Source: Achromobacter xylosoxidans
GTDB taxonomy: Bacteria; Pseudomonadota; Gammaproteobacteria; Burkholderiales; Burkholderiaceae_B
Direction: 5' to 3'
NCBI RefSeq assembly: GCF_001457475.1
Contig: NZ_LN831029.1
Span: 4,526,001-4,590,000 of the forward strand
DNA: 64,000 nucleotides
The position numbers and the translations under genes are program-made. The first letter of the stretch is position 1, and each line of letters opens with the position of its first letter. The notes beneath the pieces were generated by a model. That model had not been told where the DNA came from, made no database searches, and saw only the letters and a list, made by a program, of their open reading frames with translations. Below, piece by piece: positions 8,701 to 18,605 of this stretch.

Positions 8701-11700
8701 AGTTGCTGAGCGCGGCGCTGGGGTATTTGGTGTATTCGACATCCTGGGTGCCATAGCGCTGGGCGTTCATGGAATTCGCGCTCCATGCATCGCCGTAGAT
8801 GTCGCGGCCCGCCGCCACGGTCAGGTTGCCGCCCTGGTCCGGGTACCAGGCGCGATAGGCGGCCAGCGCCGCGTCGTACTTGCCGTCGTGCTGGATGGTG
8901 CCCAGCACGGCGTCATCGTCGGTGGTGCCGCGCGGCAGGTTGAAGCGCGCGTCCAGCGGCGCCCCCAGCGACGAGGGCGCGCCGGCCGTGTACACGCCGT
9001 AGACCGAGGCCATGCCAACGTCGCGCCCGGCCAGCAGCGACAGGTCGCCGGTGCCGGTGCGCAGCACGCTGAACAGCGGCGCGCGGTCCGCGTAGCGGTA
9101 GTCGCGCTTCACGGTGGTCTCCATGCGGCCGCCGCCTTCGCAATAACTGGCGTCGAAGCACACCTCGTTCTCATCGATGAACCACTCTTCCGCCAGTTTC
9201 CTGACGGAGTAGCCGACGTAGGCAGGGTCGCCGAAATACATGATCGCCCCGGCCAGCGTCAGCGTGCGCGAGGCCGTTTCGCAGTAGCCCGTGCCAGCGC
9301 AGAACTCATCCTCGGTCATGAAGAAGCTTTCGGCGATGGCCTTTGGCGAGGTCCCGAGCAACGACGGGTCCAAGCCAAGGTCCGTGATGGCGAGCTGCGT
9401 CAGCACACGGTCGCCGATGAAGACGCTGGTGATGGTCTTGGTGCCAAAGCCCAGCCGGCCGTAGTGCGTGTCGGCCAGGATGATGTCGCCCTGCCCGTCG
9501 GCGCGCCGCGCCGCCATGTCGGCCGCGGTCAGGTCCGCGCCCGCCACCGCCATCAGGCTCCAGGCGCTGGCGCCTTCGCCCAGCATCGGCGCCAGGGCCC
9601 AGTTGCGGCCCTGCCGGCCGTCCGGGCCGACCGGACGCAGGTTGATGGGCTGGTCGCCGGGCAGTTCGATGAAGGTCTGTGACGGGATCAGCGAGCCGCG
9701 CGCCAGGTCCAGGCGCGCGCTGGCCTTGAGCGCGGCCGGCAGCGGCACGCCCTTGGGCCAGGTGAAGGCCTGCAGCGCCGCCTCGTTGCGCAGCGTAAAG
9801 CCCACGCCCAGACGGGCGCCCGCGCCCAGCGTCAGCGCCTCCTGCAGCACCGAGCCGGCGCGCAGCACGCGGCCGTCGGCCAGCGTCAGGTCGCCGGTCA
9901 GCACCAGGCCGGCGGGTAGCGCCAGCGGGCCGTTCAGCGTCGCCGCCATCGGCAGCACGGTGCCGGCCGGCAGCGTGGCGGCCTGCGCCGGCAGGTCGTA
10001 GTTCAGCGCGCGGCCGGCCGGGAAGATGGTGCCCGTTTCCAGCTGGACGCCATCGATGGGCACCACCAGGTCTTCCCCGAACGGCGTCTGGCCATTGTCC
10101 AGGAACCGCCCTTCGACCAGCTTCCAGCCACTGTCGTCGAGGGTCTCGGGCGGCGGCGCGAAGCCGTCGTTGATGCTGCCGTGGATGGCCAGGTCGCCGC
10201 CGGCGCGCAGCACCAGCTTGCCGGGCTCGCCGTAGCCGCGCAGCGCGGCCACCGCGCGGTTGGCGTTGGGGCCGTAGCGGTAGTTCGACAGGTCGATGTC
10301 GCCCGACACCGTCAGGTTGCCATCGGGCGTGGCGCTGACGATCTCGACGCCGGGACGCAGGTGGTACGGCCCCAGGGCCGCCAGGCGGGCGGCCAGCGCG
10401 CCATTGCCGAGCGCGGCGTTCATGTAGGCCACGCTTTCGCCGTCGATGCCGTCCAGGTAGGCCTGCGTGATCAGCTGCGGCGTCTTGCCGCTGACGTCCG
10501 GCTTGGGCGCCAGCGGCGCGTCGTCGTAGCGGCGGAAGGCATTCACGGCCACGGTCTTGGCGCCCAGGATCTGCGGCGTTCCCGTGATGCGGATGGCCAC
10601 GTCATTGGCGCCGTCGCCGGAACCGGCAATGGCGCCGCGCTCGCCGCCGCCGCCCAGGCGGCGGGCGTTCAGGTCGAGCGTGCCGAGTTGGCGGCCGCCC
10701 AGGCGGCTGGCGTCGTCGGTGCCGGCGCGCAGATCGAAGCGCGCGCCGGCGTCCAGCGCCAGCGTGCCGTCGCGCGAGGTCAGTTCGATGATGGCGCGGT
10801 TGGCGGCGTCGATGACCTTGCCATAGCTGTCCAGACGCAGGCGCGTGCCATGCGTGTCCAGCAGGCCGTTGATGCGCAGGTCGTCGCGTGCCGCCAGGCG
10901 GATGCTGCCGACCTGGCGGCCGCTGGCGTCGATGCGGCCATTGACCGTCAGGCTGCCGCCGTCGACGCTGATCTCGACCACGCGCGCGCGCACCTCGTCG
11001 CCCACCACCAGATCGCCCTGCTTGAGCTGGAAGCGGCGGGCGCCGGTGACGCCGCCCTGGTTCAGGCGTTGATTCAGGCCGGCGAAATCCGCCAGCGTCT
11101 GCGCGCGCAGGGTGATCTCGGCGCCGTCATAGGGCACGCGCGTGCCGCCGGCATCGTGCTCGCCGCTGGCCCCGCCCAGAATGACGCCGTCCAGCGCCAC
11201 GCGGCCGCCGGCCGCGCCCCGCGCCAAGGCCTGCATGCGGCCGCCGCGCTGGTTGCGCGCCGACAGGTCGATGACCGACCCGGCGGCCTGGACGATGTTG
11301 CCGGCCACGCTGTTCAGTTCGAGGTCGCCGCCCCAGCTGTAGCGGGTGGCATCGAACGCCGTGAAGGCGCGTCCCGCCAGGTCGATGCGCGCCCCCGCGC
11401 CCAACGTGATGTCGCCATCGGCCTTGACGGCCAGCTTGCCCGACGGCAGCGCCACGGTCGAATCCAGCGTGACGCGCTGCGCCTTCAGATCGAGCGTGGC
11501 GCCCAGCACGTCGCGGGCGGGCGCCACGGCGCCGGTGCCCGTCAGCGCCAGCGCGCCGCCGGCGCGCAACGCCAGCGTCGCGCCCGCCTCACCCGTCAAC
11601 AGCGGCGTGCGCAGCGTCAGATCGCCGCCCTGGTAGCGCCAGCCTTCTTCCGCCACATAGCCGTTCTGCTTGTGATAGACGTGCAGGCTGCCGGTCGACA

Positions 11701-14700
11701 CGCCCGTGATCATCTGGGCCGCCTCCAGGTTGACCGCGGCAAAGCCCAGCGCCAGCCGGTTGGCCGGCACCAGCGAGGCCGGCACCGTGTAGGGCGAGTA
11801 GTCGAAGCGGATGACATCGGCCGCGATGGTCAGGCTGCCGTCGCCCAGGCGATCGAGCACCGCGCCGCCCGGCGCCGCGGGCTGGTCGTAGCCCAACGGC
11901 ACGTTGCCGGCCACCGCGGCCCTGACCGAGCCGGCCCAGACGAATTCCGACGCACTGATGCGCGCCGTGTCGCCCGCCGCGCCATAGCCATACACCGCCG
12001 GCGCGCCCAGCACCAGCCGCCGCAAGGCCGAGGGGCCGGCCGCGGCGCGGGTGTCCAGCGTCACCGCGCCATACACGTTGATGGATTCGGCGGCATTGAA
12101 GATCAGGCTTTCCAGCGCGGGCGCGCCCAACGCCGTATTGCCGCGCAGCAGCCGCGCCAGGGCATCCTGGTCCAGCGCCAGTCCGGGCGGCAATTGTCCT
12201 GCCGCCGCGGCCTGGGCCAGCGCCTGCGGCGAGCCCAGATTCAGGCCGGACACGCTCAGCATCAGGTTGCGCGTGCCGTACTCGACGTTGTCGCGCAGCG
12301 TGAAGGCGCCGTTGGTGGCGGCGCCGATGGTGCCTTCGGACACCAGGCGCGTGGTTCCCGAGCAGACACCCGCGCAGGCGCCGATGTCGATGGCCACACG
12401 GCCGTCCTGCGTCGGCGGTCGCAGGTTGACCAGCCCATTGGACAGGACCAGCGCGCCGTTGGACTGGACCGAATAGTAATAGCCGCCACGCGCGTCCTGC
12501 GGCGCCGGCCCCAGCCCGACGGTGGACAGGACGGCCCCCTGCTCGATGGTGATATTGCCGTTGTGGGGTGAGAACAGCACGATCTCCGGCGCGTACAGGC
12601 TGGCGCCGCCGCGCACCAGCACGCGCTGGGCGTCGCCGCCCAGGCTGATCGCACCGAGCGCATCGGCCTGGGTGGAGGCGCCTATCACGCCACCCAGCAC
12701 CATGCGCGCCGGACGCAGGGCGTTGAGCGCGTCCGCGGAAACGGCCACGCCAGGGCCGGCCAGGGCCGGCGCCTGCCCCGGACTCAGGATTTCCAGGCCG
12801 CCGCCGCGCACGTCCACGGCCAGGGTGCCGCCCGCGCCGGTGCTGCCCGGCGCCGCGGAGAAGCGCGCCACGCCGCCGAACGACAGGGCCGGCGTGCCTT
12901 CGCGGCCCGCGCCCGGCGTCAGTTTCAGGCGCAGCATGCCCGCGTCGGCCAGCTGCATCGGCAACGGCGTGCCGGTGCGCGCCGCGTTCGCCACCAGAAA
13001 GGCGCTGTACGAGGTTTCGTTGTATTGCGCATGGCGACGCACCACGTCGCCCGGCGTCACCAGCAGCTGACTGGCGGCCACCGCGCCCGGGTTGACGCCC
13101 GGCGCCGTCATCCGGCCCGTGGTCACCCAGGAGCCGCCGCGGGTCGGCGCGGCCTGCGCGGCGTCGAACACGCCCGGCGCGCCAGCCTCGACGCGGAACG
13201 CGCCCGGCAGCATGGCGAAATTGGCGGGCAACAGCGTGTAGGTGCCGGGCGGCAAGCCCGGCACGCCGGCGCCGATGGTGACGCGCTGGCCGTACGCAGG
13301 CATGGCGGCGTCTTTCGTGGCCGGCGCATAGTCGCCGCCGAAGCCGGGCACGATGGCATAGACGGCATTGCCGGACTTGCTGAAACCGAAGCCGGGATTG
13401 GCGTCGGCCATGGCGTACTTGAGCACGTCCACGGAACCGCCGCGTCCGCGCACGAACGCGGCGCCGGTCAGTTCGCCGCCGCCTGACAGGTCCAGCAGCG
13501 AGCCGGCGTCGGCCACGATGGATTTCATGTTGATCTGGATCATGCGGGGCGGCGCGCCGTTCAGATCATTGCCCCCCACGCCCGTGGTGCGGATCTCCTG
13601 CCCGCCGTACAGGTACTTGATGCCGTCGGTTGTCCCTCCATAGGGCATTACCAGCCCCTGGCCGCTGATCGACGTTACGCTGCCGGCCAGGAAACGCACG
13701 CTGGACGGCGCGTCTTCAGGCCCCATGAAGAAAATCGAGCCAAGCGGCGCGCGCACCACGCCGCCCTGGACGATATTGGGCCCCGACAGCGTCACCGAAC
13801 CGAAGGCGGAATACGGCATATCGGGCAATTCATCCGTGGCGCGCCGGATCGTCAGCACCGCATTCGGATTTCTCAGTACATTGCCGCCCCCCTGCCCGTA
13901 GTATTCGCCCGCGGCGATCCCGCCGCCGCCGCCGGTGGTGGGATAGATCTGGGCCGCGGTGATGGTCAGGCGGTTCGGCGCGCCAAGCAGCGTATTGCCA
14001 TTGAAGTCCTGGCCCACCGACACCCTCGCCAGGCGCAGGTCGCCGGTCAGGTTGATCTGGACATCATCGAAGCTGCGCAAGTCGCGCATGCCGCGCAGAT
14101 CCATCATGCCGGCGTCCAGCACCAGGCGATGCCCGCGCTTGAGCCAATCCGGCGCCACTATGCCGACCTGCACCACGCTGTCGGACCCCAACGGCGGCTC
14201 ATAGGCCGCGTGATTCAGGAACACATAGGGCGCCGCCAGGTGCACCAGGCTGTCCGCGGGCGCGTTCTCGCTCAGCATCAACGGGCCCGACAGGCGCAGG
14301 CTCTGGGGCATGGCCAGCGACAGGCCCTTCTCGGCCCTTACCGACGCGAACAACGCCAGGTTGCCGAAACCGCCGGCCTGGACCTGATCCACGCCCAGGC
14401 CGCCGGCGCCATAGCGCAGGTCCGCGGCAAGCTCGCCCGGACGCAGGTCGGCGGGCAGCAGCGGGGCGCCCCGCTGCTGCGACAGCGTCAGCACGCGCGG
14501 CGTCAGCACCGCGGCCTCGGCCAGGCTTCTCAGGTAGAAGGCGGGCGCCAGCGCCACGCCCAGGGTGCCACCCACCGCGCCCGCTCCCCCCGCGGCGGCG
14601 CGCAGGTCGCCGTCCAGGTACAGGCTGTTGGCCGACGCCAGCACGATGCTGCCGCCGTTGTAGGCCAGCAGCGTGGCGCCGCGGCCGGGCAGGTCCACCA

Positions 14701-17700
14701 GCGCCTGTGATCCGGATGCGTCCAGCAGCGAGCCGGGACGCAGGATCAGGTGCCGATCCATCGGCCGGCGCGGAGCGTAGGCATCGGCTTCCCAGTCCAG
14801 CATGCCGCCGATCTCGATCTTGCCGCCGGCGCGCGCCACGCCATAGCGGCGGCCGTCGGTGGCCAGCGCGACGTGGCTGTCGCCGGCCACGTCCAGCACC
14901 GCGCGCCCGCCGATCCACACCGAGCGGCCGTTGGCCTTGGGGGTGTAGTTCTGCTGCGAATTCACGCGCGTGTCCAGGATCGAGATCAGGCCCCCGGGCG
15001 CCACCAGCCGGCCCAGCACCGTGATCTGGTCGCCCCCGACCAGGCGGATCGACTGGCCCGGATCCACCGCGACCCGCGCGCCCTCGCCCACCTCGAGCAC
15101 GCCGCCCAGGGCGGCGCGATCCGAGCGCAGCGTCAGGCTGGCGCCGCCACGCTGGCTCAGCCTGGCGCGCTTGGGATCTTCCGTGTAGAGCGGCGGCGTC
15201 CACAGCGCCAGGGCCTGGGCCGGGTCGGCGCCCGATACCGGCAGCGCGCCGGCTTCGCGCCGCATGCGCCATGCCGGCATGGCGACGGCGATGTCGGCGC
15301 CCTCGGCGACCCGCAGGCCGCCATGGCCGTTGATGTCATAGCTGGCGAAGCCGGCCTGGAACAAGGACGGATCCAGCCGCACGGCATCGGCCGCCAGGCC
15401 GTCGGCCGGGCCGCCCAGCACGACGGTGCCGCCGCTGGCGAGGCTGAAGGCCCCGCCGCCGCTCACGCCGTAGCCGCGCACCGCGCCGGCCAGCGACACC
15501 TTGCCGCCCGACTCGGCCTGCGTGCTGACGGCGTTGGCTTCCAGCGTCACACTGCCGCCGCGTCCGCCCTGCACCGCGCCGCTGGTCAGCAGCGCCGCGC
15601 CCGACGACACATCGATGAGGCTGCCCGCCGCCAGCGCCATGTCGCCGGTGCCGCGCAGCGACACGCCGCCGCCATCGATGACGGCCAGGCCGCGTTGCGC
15701 GGCCGGGTCCTGCTTGAGGTTGCTCCACACGCCGCGCGTATCGAGCACGACCCCGCCCGCCACGCGCAGCGCGGCCTTGGCGCCGGCCGCCGGCGCCAGC
15801 GCGACGTCCTCGACGCGACCGGTCTGGCCAGGCTGGCGCAGCAGGTTGCCGGCCTGGATCAGGCCGCCGCGGCTGACCAGGTCGGCGTTGATGTCGACGG
15901 TGGGCGCGTACAGAGTGATCTCGCCGCCATCGGCGCTGCGCAAGGCGGCGTCGACGCTGATGCCGCGGCTGGCGGCGATGTGGATGGCGCCCAGGCCGAA
16001 GCCGTTCAGGCGGTCGGCGTCCAGGAACAGCTTGCCCGTCAGGTCGGCGGGCAGCGCATCGGCCAGGTCCAGGCCGGCGGAACGGCCCGCCAGGTCCTTG
16101 CCCACCGCCACCTCGGCGGCCGTGCCGGTGGCGCCCAGCTGGTAGCGCAGGAAATTGCCGGCGGTGTCGTAGTACGGCTTGTAGCTGCCCACCACGAACT
16201 GCGCCGCACGCGCCGCGTTGCGGTGCGACTGGCTGTAGCCGTCCTGGCCGGCCACCGGCGCGCGCGTCTGGCGGTCGCCCTGGTAGGTGTCGCTGATCAG
16301 ATCGCCGTCCAGCACCGCGTTGCGGGTCGAGACCACCAGCGTGCCGGCGTCGCGGCCCACGGTGTAGCCCGACTCGTAGCGCGTCGGCGGCGCGATCAGC
16401 GGGTTGTAGAAGCGCCGCGTGGCGTTCTCGCCCCAGCGTCGCGACACGGCCTCGTAGCCCCGGTACAGGCCGCTGTAGAGCAGGTCGCCCGGCGCGCGGT
16501 CGGCCAGGTACAGGCGGCCGTCCTCGCCGCGCAGCCAGCTCTGGCGGATCTCGCCGCTCTGCACGTCGAGCGTGCCGCCCGACAGGTTGATGGCCGAGCC
16601 GGCCTGCGTGACCACCTCCGCGCCATCGAAGCGCACCACCCCGCCCTGCGCCAGCCAGTGGCTCACCGGCACGCCCAGCGTGCCCAGGTAGCCGCCCACT
16701 TCCAGCAGCCCGCCGGCCGTGTACCAGCGGTCGGTGTCGTTGCCGCCGCTGCCCGCCGCCAGGCGCACCAGGTCGCGCCGGTCGAGCCACACCTCGCTGT
16801 TGTTCAGCAGCTTGCTGTCGCGGTTGACCGGCGCGTCGCGCTGTTCGTTGCCCTGCAGGTTGATCTTGAGGTTGTTGGACTCCATCGACACGCTCACGCC
16901 GACCGCGCCGCTCACGTCGATGCGGGCGCCGTCGCGCACCAGCGCGCGGCCATCGGCCTTGACCGCCACCTGGCCGCCGGTGGCCAGCGACAGCGAGCCG
17001 CCCTGGAAATCCACCGTGCCCTGGCTGCTGATGCGCAGCAGCGACAGGTCGCGGCGGAATTCATCGCCGGGAACCAGCGCGGTATTGCCGCTCACGGCCG
17101 GTTGCAGCAGGCTGCCGCGCTGGCCGTCCAGCGCCGTCGCCAGGCCGGCGTCCACCAGGATGGCGCTGACGGCGCTCTCGGTCAGCGTCACGGCGGCGCC
17201 ATTGCCGCGCGCGTCCAGATGGATGGTGCCGCGCGCGTCGACCGAGGTGGTCGACACCACCACGCCGGCCTGCTCAACGCGCTGGGCGGTAAGGGTGACG
17301 TCGCCTTGCGGCGCCTGGATCAGGCCGGTGTTGCGCGCCAGCCCGGCGCCGGCCACCTGCACCTCGTTGCCGCGGGTGGTGGACGCGATGTTGCTGTCCG
17401 ATCCCTGGCCGCGGCGGATGATGAAATTGTCGCCGGCAGCCAGGAGCGCCTGGCCCTGCGGCGTGCTGATCTCGCCGGCATTGAGCACTTCCTTGCCCGC
17501 CAGCAGCACGTAGCCGCCGCCGCGCGTGGCGCTGCCGGGCGCGGCGGTGGCCAGGCGCGCGCCGGGCTGCACCTCGATCTTGCCGAGCGCGTCCTGGAAA
17601 GTGGCGATCTTCCCGTCGGCGTCGGCGTAGATGCCGCGCTCGCGGAACTGCGCGTCGCTCATGGTGGCGGCGGCCACCACCAGGTTGCGCGCATTGACCT

Positions 17701-18412
17701 GGCTGGTGCCGCTGAAGATCACGCCGTTCTGGTTCACCACCAGCACCGTGCCGTCGGCCTGGATCGCGCCCTGGATCTGGCTGGGCCGGGCCGACGCGCC
17801 CACCACCCGGTTCAGCACCGCGTCGTCGGCCTTCTGCTGGAACCGCAGCGTGGTGTTGCGGCCCACGTTGAACGTGTCCCAGTTCAGAATCGCCCGCGAC
17901 TGCGTTTGCTCGATGGTCACCAGTTGGCGCCCGCCCTCGGTGCCGGTGCGCGGCTTGTTGGCGCCCTCCCATTTGGCCTGCGCGCCCTCGGCGATCCACA
18001 GCCCGCCCTGCGTCAGTCCGTCCGGCACGGCGGCGCCGTTGGCCGCCGCGGCCGCGCGCGCCGCCGCCTGCGCCGCCTGCTGCGCGGCCACCGCCGCGGC
18101 GGTGCGATTCAGGTTGTCCAGCGAGCGCTGCAACTGCTGGCGCGACTGCGCCTGCTGGCGGGCGCTGTTGCCGATGCCGGCCAGGCTGCCGTCGGGCATG
18201 CGGCCGGTGCGCTGCGCGGTCGACTGCACCGCGCCCTTGTCCGCGAACCAGGCCGGGCTGAAGGCGCGCGCCTGCGCCTGCGCCGCGCCGCTCCAGCCGC
18301 CCGCCACCAGCAGCACCGCCAACGCCTGCGTCACCGGCCTCAGGCGCCAGGCGGGACGGCGCGAACGCCGCGGGGAACTGCGGGAAACAAGAGCGTGATT
18401 ACGGCTGGGCAT
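5720..18412 (-). CDS. TpsA1: giant filamentous-haemagglutinin-like exoprotein (DUF3739 type)
   Basis: 4230 aa secreted beta-helix exoprotein. Basic n-region and signal peptide (cleavage near residue 46, GAAQAQA), a Gln/Ala-rich extension (about 47-125; RQQAQSRQQLQRSLDNLNR), then the TPS secretion domain (about 130-360) with WDTFNVGRNTTLRF and VVNQNGVIFSG. Next is a very long repeat body of L-x-A-G-G-x-I/V type, and the C-terminal DUF3739-like part beginning near FSVLRTGTGDLSLLAGRD (about 3120). The only cysteines found by eye are three close pairs (near 2014, 3040 and 3088). The start ATG has AGGAAGGA 8-9 nt upstream. It follows the FecR1 gene by 193 nt. Its TPS-domain DNA is almost identical to that of TpsA2. 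Adhesin or cell-surface filament is the family expectation; the true function is unknown. Confidence 0.92.
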   Translation of the reverse strand: MPSRNHALVSRSSPRRSRRPAWRLRPVTQALAVLLVAGGWSGAAQAQARAFSPAWFADKGAVQSTAQRTGRMPDGSLAGIGNSARQQAQSRQQLQRSLDNLNRTAAAVAAQQAAQAAARAAAAANGAAVPDGLTQGGLWIAEGAQAKWEGANKPRTGTEGGRQLVTIEQTQSRAILNWDTFNVGRNTTLRFQQKADDAVLNRVVGASARPSQIQGAIQADGTVLVVNQNGVIFSGTSQVNARNLVVAAATMSDAQFRERGIYADADGKIATFQDALGKIEVQPGARLATAAPGSATRGGGYVLLAGKEVLNAGEISTPQGQALLAAGDNFIIRRGQGSDSNIASTTRGNEVQVAGAGLARNTGLIQAPQGDVTLTAQRVEQAGVVVSTTSVDARGTIHLDARGNGAAVTLTESAVSAILVDAGLATALDGQRGSLLQPAVSGNTALVPGDEFRRDLSLLRISSQGTVDFQGGSLSLATGGQVAVKADGRALVRDGARIDVSGAVGVSVSMESNNLKINLQGNEQRDAPVNRDSKLLNNSEVWLDRRDLVRLAAGSGGNDTDRWYTAGGLLEVGGYLGTLGVPVSHWLAQGGVVRFDGAEVVTQAGSAINLSGGTLDVQSGEIRQSWLRGEDGRLYLADRAPGDLLYSGLYRGYEAVSRRWGENATRRFYNPLIAPPTRYESGYTVGRDAGTLVVSTRNAVLDGDLISDTYQGDRQTRAPVAGQDGYSQSHRNAARAAQFVVGSYKPYYDTAGNFLRYQLGATGTAAEVAVGKDLAGRSAGLDLADALPADLTGKLFLDADRLNGFGLGAIHIAASRGISVDAALRSADGGEITLYAPTVDINADLVSRGGLIQAGNLLRQPGQTGRVEDVALAPAAGAKAALRVAGGVVLDTRGVWSNLKQDPAAQRGLAVIDGGGVSLRGTGDMALAAGSLIDVSSGAALLTSGAVQGGRGGSVTLEANAVSTQAESGGKVSLAGAVRGYGVSGGGAFSLASGGTVVLGGPADGLAADAVRLDPSLFQAGFASYDINGHGGLRVAEGADIAVAMPAWRMRREAGALPVSGADPAQALALWTPPLYTEDPKRARLSQRGGASLTLRSDRAALGGVLEVGEGARVAVDPGQSIRLVGGDQITVLGRLVAPGGLISILDTRVNSQQNYTPKANGRSVWIGGRAVLDVAGDSHVALATDGRRYGVARAGGKIEIGGMLDWEADAYAPRRPMDRHLILRPGSLLDASGSQALVDLPGRGATLLAYNGGSIVLASANSLYLDGDLRAAAGGAGAVGGTLGVALAPAFYLRSLAEAAVLTPRVLTLSQQRGAPLLPADLRPGELAADLRYGAGGLGVDQVQAGGFGNLALFASVRAEKGLSLAMPQSLRLSGPLMLSENAPADSLVHLAAPYVFLNHAAYEPPLGSDSVVQVGIVAPDWLKRGHRLVLDAGMMDLRGMRDLRSFDDVQINLTGDLRLARVSVGQDFNGNTLLGAPNRLTITAAQIYPTTGGGGGIAAGEYYGQGGGNVLRNPNAVLTIRRATDELPDMPYSAFGSVTLSGPNIVQGGVVRAPLGSIFFMGPEDAPSSVRFLAGSVTSISGQGLVMPYGGTTDGIKYLYGGQEIRTTGVGGNDLNGAPPRMIQINMKSIVADAGSLLDLSGGGELTGAAFVRGRGGSVDVLKYAMADANPGFGFSKSGNAVYAIVPGFGGDYAPATKDAAMPAYGQRVTIGAGVPGLPPGTYTLLPANFAMLPGAFRVEAGAPGVFDAAQAAPTRGGSWVTTGRMTAPGVNPGAVAASQLLVTPGDVVRRHAQYNETSYSAFLVANAARTGTPLPMQLADAGMLRLKLTPGAGREGTPALSFGGVARFSAAPGSTGAGGTLAVDVRGGGLEILSPGQAPALAGPGVAVSADALNALRPARMVLGGVIGASTQADALGAISLGGDAQRVLVRGGASLYAPEIVLFSPHNGNITIEQGAVLSTVGLGPAPQDARGGYYYSVQSNGALVLSNGLVNLRPPTQDGRVAIDIGACAGVCSGTTRLVSEGTIGAATNGAFTLRDNVEYGTRNLMLSVSGLNLGSPQALAQAAAAGQLPPGLALDQDALARLLRGNTALGAPALESLIFNAAESINVYGAVTLDTRAAAGPSALRRLVLGAPAVYGYGAAGDTARISASEFVWAGSVRAAVAGNVPLGYDQPAAPGGAVLDRLGDGSLTIAADVIRFDYSPYTVPASLVPANRLALGFAAVNLEAAQMITGVSTGSLHVYHKQNGYVAEEGWRYQGGDLTLRTPLLTGEAGATLALRAGGALALTGTGAVAPARDVLGATLDLKAQRVTLDSTVALPSGKLAVKADGDITLGAGARIDLAGRAFTAFDATRYSWGGDLELNSVAGNIVQAAGSVIDLSARNQRGGRMQALARGAAGGRVALDGVILGGASGEHDAGGTRVPYDGAEITLRAQTLADFAGLNQRLNQGGVTGARRFQLKQGDLVVGDEVRARVVEISVDGGSLTVNGRIDASGRQVGSIRLAARDDLRINGLLDTHGTRLRLDSYGKVIDAANRAIIELTSRDGTLALDAGARFDLRAGTDDASRLGGRQLGTLDLNARRLGGGGERGAIAGSGDGANDVAIRITGTPQILGAKTVAVNAFRRYDDAPLAPKPDVSGKTPQLITQAYLDGIDGESVAYMNAALGNGALAARLAALGPYHLRPGVEIVSATPDGNLTVSGDIDLSNYRYGPNANRAVAALRGYGEPGKLVLRAGGDLAIHGSINDGFAPPPETLDDSGWKLVEGRFLDNGQTPFGEDLVVPIDGVQLETGTIFPAGRALNYDLPAQAATLPAGTVLPMAATLNGPLALPAGLVLTGDLTLADGRVLRAGSVLQEALTLGAGARLGVGFTLRNEAALQAFTWPKGVPLPAALKASARLDLARGSLIPSQTFIELPGDQPINLRPVGPDGRQGRNWALAPMLGEGASAWSLMAVAGADLTAADMAARRADGQGDIILADTHYGRLGFGTKTITSVFIGDRVLTQLAITDLGLDPSLLGTSPKAIAESFFMTEDEFCAGTGYCETASRTLTLAGAIMYFGDPAYVGYSVRKLAEEWFIDENEVCFDASYCEGGGRMETTVKRDYRYADRAPLFSVLRTGTGDLSLLAGRDVGMASVYGVYTAGAPSSLGAPLDARFNLPRGTTDDDAVLGTIQHDGKYDAALAAYRAWYPDQGGNLTVAAGRDIYGDAWSANSMNAQRYGTQDVEYTKYPSAALSNWLWRQGSVGMPGVNDIASSWWINFGTYAANASTNSQQPRVVGFTGFGTLGGGNLSLSAGRDAGVRDARGDALLNNNLASGRSQALVAVVAGTGRVVDGDLVLTGGGDMDLRIGGAYNPNLRAMQQTDGSAGTGTGYAGNFEDVDLNGLLVNLRGQLALTAGRVGGISLFYGDGAQLRAPDMSAVGGGKPMGGPRLLLGDAVASLDTRGDLVLADAPDPGRVRQINTSPYTQGSLSKGGGAESWFTLWTPATAIDLFSAGGNLTPLTTNNTFKPGTDLQIDETTRFGAQRQVSYLYPSKLGVTAAGGNIILAATTREAESVNHVLLLAPSSSGELSMLAGGSIFAAGAHAVSISGADTPLPTPWRPGFMAINAGENNDQTIFNVSVEGNKVWQNSPKPLFTFGPNTPLDASPRQGGTAVARFHAVDGDIVGLRAGAETRIMTDALQGRPRTVLTWYEAALPVSVRAGRDILGMSALGLHSNANDLSQVSAGRDIVRADLTVAGPGTLLVQAGRNIRQDDVASIVSAGAIVRGDARPGASVAVLAGVGPQGPDYAGLLARYLDPARALAAGQTLGANPDRVVQSYAGELSLAGWLRQVYGYQGDEAGAPAELSQRQAQLDAEVAADPSRKRRDLMQDYRQESELHLVNWLRAHHGYDGGEDGARAALDALASEQQGIYARQLYFAELRKGGREYNEQGGPRSGSYLRGRRVIAALFPQTDAEGAQRLYQGDFTMYGGAGLRTQFGGNIQVLTPGGQQVLGIEGAAPPATAGVVTQGQGDIQLYALGSVLLGQSRIMTTFGGHIQAWSAEGDINAGRGAKTTVLYTPPKRVYDALGNVTLAPTAPSTGAGIATLAPIAEVPAGDVDLIAPLGTIDAGEAGIRVSGNVNVAALHVVNAANIQVQGDSKGIPVTAVVNTGALSSASAASSAASGAAQESVQRARQQARQNQPSIISVQVLGNGNEPLTGAGATPQPRAAAPSYRPDGVVQVQGVDNGG
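17641..18330 (-). repeat. Near-identical 690-bp repeat, copy 1 (TPS-domain coding)
   Basis: Aligns gap-free at a fixed offset of 15165 bases with 32806-33495. I count about 16 mismatches by eye, roughly 98% identity. It covers the end of the signal peptide, the Gln/Ala-rich extension and the core of the TPS secretion domain. Similarity falls off sharply at both ends. Confidence 0.9.
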
Positions 18413-18515
18413 GACGGCTTTTCCTTCCTGGAATCGGATCTGGCATCTGCAGCGCCGGGGCCGGTTCGCCGGGAAAAAACGGCGGCGCGGACCGGGCGAT
18501 TCTGCGCATGGGTGC

Positions 18516-18564
18516 CTAGACCGTCTGAAGCGTCATCGACTGCGCTTTTTCACAAAAAATTCAT
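18516..18564 (-). promoter_or_regulatory. Candidate ECF-sigma promoter of tpsA1
   Basis: Minus-strand A/T block (ATGAATTTTTTG from 18564), GCGCAGTC in the middle and GTCTAG at 18521-18516. Spacing is identical to the tpsB and tpsA2 elements. It lies in the 193-nt gap between fecR1 and tpsA1, about 105 nt from the ATG, so tpsA1 can be transcribed apart from the sigma operon. Confidence 0.55.
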
Positions 18565-18605
18565 ATTTCAGGTTTTGGACGCGGCGGCGGCCGCCTGCGG
18601 CCGGC